Source of the DNA: Streptomyces asiaticus
GTDB taxonomy: Bacteria > Actinomycetota > Actinomycetes > Streptomycetales > Streptomycetaceae
DNA: 64,000 bases
Direction: 5' to 3'
Assembly: GCF_018138715.1 (NCBI RefSeq)
Contig: NZ_JAGSHX010000006.1
Coordinates: 5,146,001 to 5,210,000 of the forward strand
The position numbers and the translations under genes are program-made. The notes beneath the pieces were generated by a model. It was given only the letters and a program-made list of their open reading frames with translations. It did no database searches and was not told the DNA's origin. Below are positions 28,735 to 36,081 of the stretch, piece by piece. Within the stretch, counting starts at the first letter, position 1. Every line of letters begins with the position of its first letter.

Positions 28735-29633
28735 GGGGTGGCTGCCTCCTTGGGCGCGGGCGCCGGCCGGCCCGTGGTCTCCGTACGGGGCAGCCATCGG
28801 GTCAGCCGCCGTCCGGCCAGCTCGACCGCCGTGGAGGTGAGCCAGCCGAGCACGCCGATCGTGGTCATGCCGACGAAGACGCCCGGGTAGTCGACGATCG
28901 TGTAGTCCTGCCAGGTGCGGTAGCCGACCCCGTAGGCCCCGGAGATCATCTCGGCCGAGATCACACAGATCCATGAGACGCCGATGCCGACGGAGAGTCC
29001 GCCCAGGATCCCGGGCAGCGCCCCGGGCAGGACGACGGACACCAGGACGCGTCCGCGCCCGCCGCCCATGGTCAGCACCGCCTCCTCCCAGACGGGGGCC
29101 AGCGCGCGGACCGCGTGCCGGGTGCTCACCATGACCGGGAAGAAGGCGGCGGTGAAGGTGATGAAGATGATCCCCTGCTCATTGCTGGGGAACATCAGGA
29201 TCGCCACCGGCACCAGCGCGATGGCCGGGATCGGGCGGCACACCTCGAGGACGGGGCCGAGCAGATCGGATACGAGGGGGGAGCGGGCGATGGCGGTGCC
29301 CACCGCCACGCCCAGGACCGCGGCCAGCGCGAACCCGGTGAGGATGCGGCTGAGCGAGTCGGTCAGGTCCTGCCAGTAGGCGCCGGTGCCGAGGCGGTCG
29401 GCGAACTCCCGGACCACATCGGTGGCGGACGGGAACTGCGCGAAACGCAGCCACAGGTTGACGTCGAGGGCGGTGAGCAACTGCCACAGTCCGAGCGCGG
29501 CCAGCAGCGACGCGGTGCGCAGGGCGTAGCGGACCCAGGGGCGGTGCCGAAGCGGCCGGAGCGCGGTGGCACCCCGGGCTCCGGGGGCCTCCGGGGCCGG
29601 GCGGGGCCGTACGGACGAGGTGGGCGCGCTCAT
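28731..29633 (-). CDS. ABC importer permease, SsuC/TauC type
   Basis: 300 residues with about six membrane helices and the EAA loop near W-E-E-A-V-L-T-M-G-G-G-R. The family phrase C-R-P-I-P-A-I-A-L-V-P is typical of sulfonate, taurine and nitrate permeases. The ATG at 29633 overlaps the stop of the binding-protein gene (ATGA). It forms one transporter with its two neighbours. Confidence 0.9.
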   Translation of the reverse strand: MSAPTSSVRPRPAPEAPGARGATALRPLRHRPWVRYALRTASLLAALGLWQLLTALDVNLWLRFAQFPSATDVVREFADRLGTGAYWQDLTDSLSRILTGFALAAVLGVAVGTAIARSPLVSDLLGPVLEVCRPIPAIALVPVAILMFPSNEQGIIFITFTAAFFPVMVSTRHAVRALAPVWEEAVLTMGGGRGRVLVSVVLPGALPGILGGLSVGIGVSWICVISAEMISGAYGVGYRTWQDYTIVDYPGVFVGMTTIGVLGWLTSTAVELAGRRLTRWLPRTETTGRPAPAPKEAATP

Positions 29634-30988
29634 CGGGCCGCCGCCAGGGCCGCGGAATAGCTGAGGGTACGGGCGCCGGGGTGGCCGGCGATCCAGCCGC
29701 GGGCGTTGTCCGGGGTGACGAAGGCCCGCAGCTCGTGGCCGTCGCGGACCCAGATCGCCCGGTCCGCGAACCACCGGGTGCCGGTGGCCGCGTCGGGTAC
29801 GTAGGCGGCTCGGACGCGGTCTCGGTGGCTTCCGGCGAAGCGCAGCAGCTCGGTGGGGGTGGCGAAGGTGCGGAGCCGGTCCTCGCCCTTGAGCCAGAGC
29901 TGGTTCGGGGAGGCGGGCGGGGCGGCGCGCAGCGCCTTGGCGTAGGCGTCCGCACTTCCGTACGCCCGTTTGAGATAGCGGTCGTCGACAAAGGACGACA
30001 CGTCGACCGGGCCGACCAGTTTGGCGTCACGCAGCACCGGGACGTCCTTCTCGAGCGCGGCGGTCAGCCGTGGCTTGAGGGTCGGGTCGAAGGTCGCGAT
30101 GCCGCCGGTGCCGTTGTAGAGATAGACCACTTCGGGCGGCAGCCCGGTCGCGGTGGCGACCTTACGGGTGGCGTCGAGCGGATGTGCGCGCAGATAGCGG
30201 GTGGCGTCGATCTGGGCGGCGAGGAACGCCTGGACGACGGCCGGGCGCTCGTCGGCGAACGCCTTGCGCGTGGTGACCCCGTGGAAGGTGGGGAGGTTCA
30301 GCCGGGCGCCGTCGTACAGCGCCGTGGCCTTGCCCTGGAAGGCGAGCAGCCCCGGCCAGGCGACGAACTGCGAGAGGGCGTCCACGCTGCCCGCCTCCAG
30401 GGCCGAGGCACCCACGGCGGGCTGCTGGTTGAGCTTGTGGACGCCGCCCTCGGGGTCGATGCCCGCCTGTCGCAGGGCGCGCACGAGCGTGCCGTCCGCG
30501 GCGGAGCCGACGCTGGTGGAGACGTTCTTGCCGCGCAGCCCGGACAGGGCGCGCAGCTTGGAGCCGGGCGCGGTGAGGACCGTATTGAGGCCGCCGCGCA
30601 GGTTGTAGCCGGTGACGGAGACGAGGCGGGTCGGCGCGTTCAGCTGGGTGCCGCGACCGGAGTTGATCAGGAGCGGGAAGTCGCCCATCGATCCGATGTC
30701 GACCTTACCGGCGATCATCTGCGCGGTGATGGGCGCTCCGGTGGCGTAGTCCTGCCACTTCACCTTGTACGTATGGCCGTCGCGGCGGCCCAGGGCGCGC
30801 AGCTCGCGTTCGAAGGCCCCGAGCGAGCGCAGCAGGGTACCCGCGGTCACGGTGTTGATGGTCTTGGACTGGTAGCCGACGGTGACGGTCACGGTCTTGC
30901 CGTCCGCGTCCGCGTTGCCGCCGCAGCCGGTGAGGGACAGCAGCAGGGCGCCGGCGGCGAGGGCCGACGGAAGGGTCGTGCGCTGCAT
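29630..30988 (-). CDS. Substrate-binding lipoprotein with a NosL-like C-terminal domain
   Basis: 452 residues. The signal peptide ends in the lipobox L-S-L-T-G-C-G-G. Residues 30-340 are a SsuA/TauA/NrtA-type periplasmic binding fold (K-V-D-I-G-S-M-G-D-F-P-L, then A-S-A-L-E-A-G-S-V-D-A-L). Residues 360-452 look like the NosL fold: Q-L-W-L-K, R-V-R-A-A-Y-V-P-D, W-F-A-D-R-A-I-W-V, A-F-V-T-P-D-N-A-R and H-P-G-A-R-T-L-S-Y. NosL proteins carry copper for nitrous oxide reductase, but the usual metal-binding Cys/Met of their N-terminal half is not seen here. GGTGAAAGG precedes the ATG. The substrate is unknown. Confidence 0.82.
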   Translation of the reverse strand: MQRTTLPSALAAGALLLSLTGCGGNADADGKTVTVTVGYQSKTINTVTAGTLLRSLGAFERELRALGRRDGHTYKVKWQDYATGAPITAQMIAGKVDIGSMGDFPLLINSGRGTQLNAPTRLVSVTGYNLRGGLNTVLTAPGSKLRALSGLRGKNVSTSVGSAADGTLVRALRQAGIDPEGGVHKLNQQPAVGASALEAGSVDALSQFVAWPGLLAFQGKATALYDGARLNLPTFHGVTTRKAFADERPAVVQAFLAAQIDATRYLRAHPLDATRKVATATGLPPEVVYLYNGTGGIATFDPTLKPRLTAALEKDVPVLRDAKLVGPVDVSSFVDDRYLKRAYGSADAYAKALRAAPPASPNQLWLKGEDRLRTFATPTELLRFAGSHRDRVRAAYVPDAATGTRWFADRAIWVRDGHELRAFVTPDNARGWIAGHPGARTLSYSAALAAAR

Positions 30989-30999
30989 CGAGGGGCCTT

Positions 31000-31227
31000 T
31001 CACCTCAGGAGATAGGGCATGTTGACCGTGACCGCGCCGGTGGGACAGCGGGCGGCGCACGGGCCGCAGTACCAGCACTCGTCGACGTGCATGTACGCCT
31101 TACCGCTGTCGGGGTGGATCGCGAGGGAGTCGAGGGGGCACATGTCCACGCACAGGGTGCAGCCGTCGATGCACTTGGACTCGTCGATCGTCACCGGCAC
31201 ATCGGCACGCTGGGGCGCCAGAGGCAT
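31000..31227 (-). CDS. Small ferredoxin with two 4Fe-4S clusters, AprB-like
   Basis: 75 residues. Cluster ligands are Cys19, Cys23, Cys26, Cys30 (CxxxCxxCxxxCP) and Cys51, Cys54, Cys57, Cys61 (CxxCxxCxxxCP). The likely job is electron transfer to or from the flavoprotein encoded three genes later, as AprB serves AprA. GGAG stands eight bases before the ATG at 31227. It follows the regulator by 50 bases and is 11 bases from the binding-protein gene. Confidence 0.9.
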   Translation of the reverse strand: MPLAPQRADVPVTIDESKCIDGCTLCVDMCPLDSLAIHPDSGKAYMHVDECWYCGPCAARCPTGAVTVNMPYLLR

Positions 31228-31277
31228 GGCTGTCTCCAGGGAAGGGCGTGAAGGGGCGGAGGGTGTGGTGGGTGGTC

Positions 31278-32048
31278 TCAGGCGGTGCGGCGCAACTGGC
31301 CGCTCATGGTGATCCGGTCGCCGCGGAACCGGATGAACTCCAGGTCCACCGGGCGTCCATCGCACAGATGGGTGAGCCGCTCCAGCATCAGGACCGCCGC
31401 ACCGCGCGGGGCCTGGAGAACGGCGGCCGAGTGGGCGTCGGCGTTGACGGCCTCGAGGGTGATCTCGGCGGTGCCCAGGGGCTGTCCGGTGATCTTCTCG
31501 ATCAGCCGGAAGACATCGGTGTTCTCCAGGTCGGCGCCGATGAGGTCGGCGCCGATGTCCATCGGGAGGTAGGTGAGGTCGAGGGAGAGCGGGAGTCCGC
31601 CGAGCCGCCGCAGCCGCTCGACGTAGAGGACATCGGAACGGGCGGGGACGCCCAGCCGGTCCGCGACGCAGGCGGGCGCGGGGACGGGGCCGACGGTGCG
31701 CACCTCATTGGTGACCCGGCCGTGCTCGTGGAGGGTCTCGGCCAGGCCCATCAGCCGGTCCAGGCCGTGCGGGTACTTCTCCGCGACCACGACCGTGCCC
31801 ACCCCGGGCTGCCGCTCCACCAGCCGCTCGGAGCGCAGCAGGTCGAGCGCCTGGCGCACGGTGTTGCGGGAGGCGCCGTAGTCCTGGCCGAGCGCGTCCT
31901 CCAGGGGGAGCACGCCCCCGGGGAAGCCGCCGGTGAGGACCTGGTGGCGGAGCAGGTCGGCGAGTTGCCGTGCCCGGTCGGCACGGAGCCGGCGGCGGCG
32001 CGCGGCGGCGACCGGCGGGGCGTGCTCGCGGGGGCGTTCGGCTGGCAT
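31278..32048 (-). CDS. GntR/HutC-family regulator of the transporter-flavoprotein operon
   Basis: 256 residues. An N-terminal winged helix (L-A-D-L-L-R-H-Q-V-L-T-G-G-F, then A-S-R-N-T-V-R-Q-A-L-D-L-L) is followed by a UTRA ligand domain from about residue 95. The ATG at 32048 has GGAG nine bases upstream; the frame runs further but has no better start. As first gene of the operon it probably autoregulates. Its ligand would be the imported compound or a product. Confidence 0.9.
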   Translation of the reverse strand: MPAERPREHAPPVAAARRRRLRADRARQLADLLRHQVLTGGFPGGVLPLEDALGQDYGASRNTVRQALDLLRSERLVERQPGVGTVVVAEKYPHGLDRLMGLAETLHEHGRVTNEVRTVGPVPAPACVADRLGVPARSDVLYVERLRRLGGLPLSLDLTYLPMDIGADLIGADLENTDVFRLIEKITGQPLGTAEITLEAVNADAHSAAVLQAPRGAAVLMLERLTHLCDGRPVDLEFIRFRGDRITMSGQLRRTA

Positions 32049-32080
32049 CGGCCGGCTCCGGGGGTTTGCTGGTCGGCTGG

Positions 32081-32102
32081 GTCGTATCGGGACCATACCG
32101 AC
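32081..32102 (-). promoter_or_regulatory. Candidate GntR operator
   Basis: Inverted half-sites GTAT (32084-32087) and ATAC (32095-32098), seven bases apart, sit within GTCGTAT...ATACCGAC, 35-50 bases upstream of the regulator start. HutC-group regulators often bind GT..TA.AC palindromes. The 228-base gap 32049-32276 holds this and the terminator hairpin below. Confidence 0.35.
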
Positions 32103-32214
32103 GGGGTCGGGCCGATGGTGTTGCCGAAGTATTGCGCCACCTGACGGCGGCTTTCCTACCGCTTCTGCCTGCGGTTTCGTGTCCGCGGCGGCAAGATCTG
32201 CCACTGTGCGCGGC

Positions 32215-32246
32215 GGGCCCCCGGCGCGCCTGCGCGCCAGGGGCCC
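32215..32246 (-). terminator. Strong hairpin after the lipoprotein gene
   Basis: Arms GGGCCCCCGGCGCGC (32215-32229) and GCGCGCCAGGGGCCC (32232-32246) pair over 15 positions with one mismatch and a two-base gap. The hairpin lies 30 bases beyond the lipoprotein stop and before the GntR gene, so it probably separates the two transcripts. There is no T-run, as is usual in Streptomyces. Confidence 0.7.
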
Positions 32247-32276
32247 TGGGTGCCGGAGGGGGTCCGGCGCCGTGGT

Positions 32277-32771
32277 TCAGCCGGTCGGGAGGTCGGTCGG
32301 CACATCGGTCGGGAGGCCGGAGGGCAGCGATGTCGGCATGCCCGAGGGGAGGTCGCCGGGCGTCGCCTTGATGAAGGTGTCATTCTTGGCGAGCGCGTCC
32401 CAGTCGACCGTGAGGGTCTTGCCGTCCGCGCTCGCGGTGACCTTGCCCGCGCTGCGGTCGGTGTTTCCGTCGGCGCACTTGAGCATGAGCATCTTCCCGC
32501 CCATGTCGGCGTACTCGCCGTTGCAGATGTGCTTGTCGGCCATCAGAACGGCCTTCTTGCCGCTGATGGACAGGATGGCGGCCCCGTCACCGGCCTTCGC
32601 CACATAGGTGCCGGAGACCTTCGCGTCCGCGCCCCCCTCCGCCGGGGCGCTCGACGCGGAGGAGGGGTCCTTGGAGGTGTCCTTCTTGTCGTCGCCACCG
32701 TCACTGCCGCATGCGGACAGCAGCAGGGCGGCCGCCGCCACCGTGCCGGCGATGCTCACTGCCTTCTTCAC
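32277..32771 (-). CDS. Small secreted lipoprotein of unknown function
   Basis: 164 residues starting at a GTG with GAGGAG before it. The signal peptide ends in the lipobox L-L-S-A-C-G-S. An Asp/Lys/Ser-rich linker leads to a globular part of about 85 residues with two Cys (H-I-C-N-G and L-K-C-A-D), possibly a disulfide. The last 30 residues repeat a P-x-L-P-S-G / P-T-D pattern. I do not recognise the fold. Confidence 0.8.
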   Translation of the reverse strand: MKKAVSIAGTVAAAALLLSACGSDGGDDKKDTSKDPSSASSAPAEGGADAKVSGTYVAKAGDGAAILSISGKKAVLMADKHICNGEYADMGGKMLMLKCADGNTDRSAGKVTASADGKTLTVDWDALAKNDTFIKATPGDLPSGMPTSLPSGLPTDVPTDLPTG

Positions 32772-32831
32772 GTGCTTCTCCTCGATCGTCCGGGATCGTC
32801 AGGGCAGGAACACGACAACGTAGCAGCCGCG

Positions 32832-34082
32832 TCAGGGCGTGGCGGGGACGACCTGGCCGGTCACCTCGCCCAGGCCGATACGGGTCCCCTGCGGGCCCGG
32901 CGCCCAGGCCGTGACGGTGACCTCGTCGCCGTCCTCCAGGAAGGTCCGGGCGCCGTCGGGGAGCCGCAGGGGTTCGCGGCCGCCCCAGGTGAGTTCGAGG
33001 AGACAGCCGAGCTCGTCCGGGCGCGGACCGCTGACCGTGCCGGAGGCGAAGAGGTCGCCGGTGCGCAGCGAGGCGCCGTTCACCGTCAGGTGGGCGAGCT
33101 GCTGGGCCGGGGTCCAGTACATGGCGGAGAAGGGCGGGCGGGAGATCGTGTGGCCGTTGAGGGCGACCTCCAGGCGCAGATCGAGCCCGCCGGGCTCGGT
33201 GGCGCTGTCGTCCAGGTAGGGGAGGGGCGGGACATCGCGGGCGGGAGGGCCGGTACGGGCCGCTGCGAGGGCGTCCAGCGGGGTGACCCAGGCGGCGAGG
33301 GAGGTGGCGAAGGACTTGCCGAGGAAGGGGCCGAGCGGACGGTACTCCCACGCCTGGATGTCGCGCGCGGACCAGTCGTTGAGCAGACAGACGCCGAAGA
33401 CGTGGTCGTGGAACCCGGAGAGCGGCACCGGTGTATTCACAGTGGAAGGGGCGCCGACGACGAAGGCCACCTCCGCTTCGAAGTCGAGGCGCAGGGAGGG
33501 GCCGAAGACCGGAGTGGGGGAGGAAGCGTGTGGTGCGGAGGTATCGGCCGGGGGCAGATGCTGGCCCTGCGGGCGGACGACGGGCGTGCCCGAGACGAGG
33601 ATGGTGCCGGCCCGGCCGTGGTAGCCGATCGGCATGTGCTTCCAGTTGGGGGTGAGCGCCTCGCCGTCGGGGCGGAAGATCCTGCCCGTGTTGGTGGCGT
33701 GGTGCTCGCTCGCGTAGAAGTCGGCGTAGTCGGCCACCTCGAAGGGGAGATGGAGTGCCACGGTGGGGAGGGGATGCATCAGGGGCTCGATGGTCGAGCG
33801 GTGCGCCGGGTCGGTGAGCCAGTCGAGCACCTCGGCGCGCACGGCCTGCCAGACCGGGCGGCCCGCGGCCATCAGCGGGTTGAGGGTGTCGGCCCCCAGC
33901 GGCTCGGCGTGCGGGGAGGCGGTGGCGGCCGCGGCGGCGCCCACGTCCAGCACATGGTTTCCGTAGCGCACCCCGATTTTCCGCAGCTGAGGAGCGTGCG
34001 GCGCGGTGAAGACGCCATAGGGGAGGTTGTGCGGGCCGAAGGGGTCGCCTTCGGGCAGGTCCAGCGGGGATCGCTGCGGCAT
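32832..34082 (-). CDS. fahA: Fumarylacetoacetase
   Basis: 416 residues; hydrolyses fumarylacetoacetate to fumarate and acetoacetate, the last step of tyrosine and homogentisate breakdown. N-terminal SH3-like domain (F-G-P-H-N-L-P-Y-G-V-F) and catalytic domain with D-Y-A-D-F-Y-A-S-E-H-H-A-T-N, where Asp and the following His residues match the metal and active-site positions of the family. W-S-A-R-D-I-Q-A-W-E-Y is also conserved. No other homogentisate gene is next to it. Confidence 0.93.
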   Translation of the reverse strand: MPQRSPLDLPEGDPFGPHNLPYGVFTAPHAPQLRKIGVRYGNHVLDVGAAAAATASPHAEPLGADTLNPLMAAGRPVWQAVRAEVLDWLTDPAHRSTIEPLMHPLPTVALHLPFEVADYADFYASEHHATNTGRIFRPDGEALTPNWKHMPIGYHGRAGTILVSGTPVVRPQGQHLPPADTSAPHASSPTPVFGPSLRLDFEAEVAFVVGAPSTVNTPVPLSGFHDHVFGVCLLNDWSARDIQAWEYRPLGPFLGKSFATSLAAWVTPLDALAAARTGPPARDVPPLPYLDDSATEPGGLDLRLEVALNGHTISRPPFSAMYWTPAQQLAHLTVNGASLRTGDLFASGTVSGPRPDELGCLLELTWGGREPLRLPDGARTFLEDGDEVTVTAWAPGPQGTRIGLGEVTGQVVPATP

Positions 34083-34176
34083 CGGGGCTGCCTCGCCTTC
34101 TCCTCGTCACTGTGGGACGCAGCACACCCTAAGGCGCGGGGAGCGCGGAGAAGGCCCAGGGCGATGCCGATGGCCA

Positions 34177-34248
34177 GGGCGGCGCCGGAGGCTGTGGAAG
34201 TGCCGGTGGTCTGGGCGGCGCCGGTGGCCGTGGAAGCGCCGGTGGCCG
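34177..34248. repeat. 36-base tandem repeat, two copies
   Basis: Units 34177-34212 and 34213-34248 both begin GGGCGGCGCCGG and differ at only a few positions. They lie in the 343-base gap 34083-34425 between divergent fahA and the ATP-grasp gene. The gap holds no convincing gene; a 175-residue minus-strand frame through it has repeat-driven composition. Confidence 0.6.
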
Positions 34249-34425
34249 GGCGCGAGCAATGCGGGAGGCCGGGGGCAAGGAGGATGACACAGTGTCGGCT
34301 ACTCCCTAAAGAGATGGCAATGTCCGGAAAATCCTTGCTGGAGGCGGCGATTCCGAAGTAGCGTCCCTCATCAGGGTCACGCACAGTGGGGGGGGCCACT
34401 GCGCTGCGGTGACCAAGGGGGGCTC

Positions 34426-35664
34426 GTGGCGAGCAGTGCCGTGCCGTTCGCGGTGGACCGTTCCGTGCCCGCTCTCATCGTGAAGTTCGGCCACTATCCG
34501 CTGCATCACGGCGGCGTCGGAGCCATCCGGTCCCTGGGGCGTCTCGGTGTCCCCATGTACGCGGTCACCGAGGACCGTTGGACCCCGGCGGCGCTCTCGC
34601 GCTATCTGAGGAGGGCCTTCGTCTGGCCGACCACCGGCGAGGAGCGGCCGGAGCGGCTGGTGGAGGGGCTGCTGCGGATGGGGCGGGCGATCGGCCGGCC
34701 GACGGTGCTGCTGCCCACCGACGAGGAGGCGGCGGTGCTGATCGCCGAGCACGCGGACCGGCTCGCCGGGGAGGGCCGCTTCCTCTTCCCGCGCGCCGAG
34801 CCCGAGTTGCCCAGACGGCTGGCGAGCAAGCGGGGGCTGCACGAGCTGTGCGTCAAGCACGGGGTGCCCACGCCCGAGGGCGTCTTCCCGGACACCTACG
34901 CCGATGTCAAGGCGTTCGCGGCCGGCGCCCGGTTTCCGGTGGTCGCCAAGAACCGGGAGGCGTTCGAGCGGCGGAAGAAGCCCGCGGTGTGCGGCACCAC
35001 CCGGATCGAGGGCCCCCGGGAGCTGATGGAGCTGGCGCGGCGGTGGGGGCCGCGGCCGGGGGTGGTCCTTCAGGAGTATCTGCCGAGAGAGGAGGGCGAG
35101 GACTGGATCGTGCACGCGTACTTCGACGCCCGGAGCACACCGCTGGCGATGTTCACCGGGGTCAAGGTGCGGTCCTGGCCGCCGCACGCGGGCATGACGG
35201 CGTGCGCCTATGTGGTGGAGAACGAGGAACTGGCGCGGCGGGCGGCCCGGTTCGTCCAGCGGATCGGCTTCAGCGGGATCGTCGATCTGGACTGGCGCTT
35301 CGACCGGCGTGACGGACGGTACAAGCTGCTGGGCTTCAATCCGCGGATGGGCGCCCAGTTCCGGCTCTTCGAGAACGCGGCGCGGATCGATGTCGTACGG
35401 GCCCAGCATCTCGATCTGACCGGACGCGCGGTCCCCGGGGCCGCGCAGCGGCCGGCCCGGCGGTTCCTGGTCGAGAACCTCGACCTGCCTGCGCTGGTCG
35501 CCTACCGCCGCAGTGGCTACACCGCCCCGCACGCCCCGGCGCGGGCGAGCGGGACCGAGCTCGCCTGGGCCGCGCGGGACGACATGAGGCCGTTCTTCAC
35601 CATGCTGGCCCGCTCGCTGCGGCCCGGCGCGGCACAGCTGTACCGGCGGTGGCGCGCCAAGTGA
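34426..35664 (+). CDS. ATP-grasp carboxylate-amine ligase
   Basis: 412 residues. The N-terminal preATP-grasp part (P-A-L-I-V-K-F-G-H-Y-P-L, L-P-T-D-E-E-A-A) precedes an ATP-grasp domain with F-P-V-V-A-K-N-R-E (ATP-binding Lys), V-V-L-Q-E-Y-L-P, and the metal-binding G-I-V-D-L-D-W-R-F ... L-L-G-F-N-P-R-M-G. Such enzymes couple a carboxylate to an amine with ATP; the substrate is unknown. The next gene has been destroyed, so any pathway it served may be broken. Confidence 0.85.
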   Translation: MASSAVPFAVDRSVPALIVKFGHYPLHHGGVGAIRSLGRLGVPMYAVTEDRWTPAALSRYLRRAFVWPTTGEERPERLVEGLLRMGRAIGRPTVLLPTDEEAAVLIAEHADRLAGEGRFLFPRAEPELPRRLASKRGLHELCVKHGVPTPEGVFPDTYADVKAFAAGARFPVVAKNREAFERRKKPAVCGTTRIEGPRELMELARRWGPRPGVVLQEYLPREEGEDWIVHAYFDARSTPLAMFTGVKVRSWPPHAGMTACAYVVENEELARRAARFVQRIGFSGIVDLDWRFDRRDGRYKLLGFNPRMGAQFRLFENAARIDVVRAQHLDLTGRAVPGAAQRPARRFLVENLDLPALVAYRRSGYTAPHAPARASGTELAWAARDDMRPFFTMLARSLRPGAAQLYRRWRAK

Positions 35665-35686
35665 ACGCCACACCTTGGGGGGATTC

Positions 35687-35904
35687 ATGAACGATCCGGT
35701 AGCGGTCATCGGCGCCGGGGGCCCTGGCTCGACGCCGGTGAGGGCTCCTCGGTCCCGGGGCCGTACGTCACCGGGCTGCCCGCGGCGGCGAAACGCGTCG
35801 CCACGGCTGGCGAAGGCGGTGGCCGCCATGCACGGATGAGCGGGCCTCGCCCGCGGCCATCGGCCGGTCGATCGGGGTCCGGTCGGGCGTCCGGGGCGTG
35901 AATG
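35687..35904 (+). pseudogene. Remnant of an FAD/NAD(P)-binding oxidoreductase gene
   Basis: A good start (GGGGGG before ATG at 35687) opens M-N-D-P-V-A-V-I-G-A-G, the first strand and glycine loop of a dinucleotide-binding fold. After about 12 codons the frame becomes Arg/Pro-rich and stops at 35839. In another frame, 35722-35904 reads V-P-G-P-Y-V-T-G-L-P-A-A, resembling the usual C-terminal FAD-contact strand of the same class. The best explanation is an internal deletion joining the two ends of a gene of about 1.3 kb, with a frameshift. Within 35665-36081 I see nothing else except the polyprenyl synthase promoter area. Confidence 0.6.
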
Positions 35905-36081
35905 ATCTGCTGCGATCGCGGTACTGCGATGTGAAGCGGTCGGGTTCGGGAGAGAACGGTGAGAGGCGCACAAGGCGGGAAGGCGCCAACAGTGATCGAT
36001 ACCCGACCGGATACGCTGCCTGTTGGTGGAGGCAGCGACACATCGACATTCGCGTCATTCGTAGGCAGACAGGAGTACCCC

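Noticed and set aside
32250..34361. 703-residue plus-strand frame opposite the lipoprotein and fahA genes
   Set aside because: The minus strand encodes a conserved fumarylacetoacetase and a lipoprotein with a lipobox; the plus frame has no family features.
33872..34399. 175-residue minus-strand frame upstream of fahA
   Set aside because: Its Ala/Thr/Gly run is produced by the 36-base tandem repeat and it then runs out of frame through fahA.
35687..35839. Functional 50-residue protein
   Set aside because: After the Rossmann-like start the frame becomes Arg/Pro-rich, and matching C-terminal sequence lies in another frame, so a deletion remnant is the better reading.
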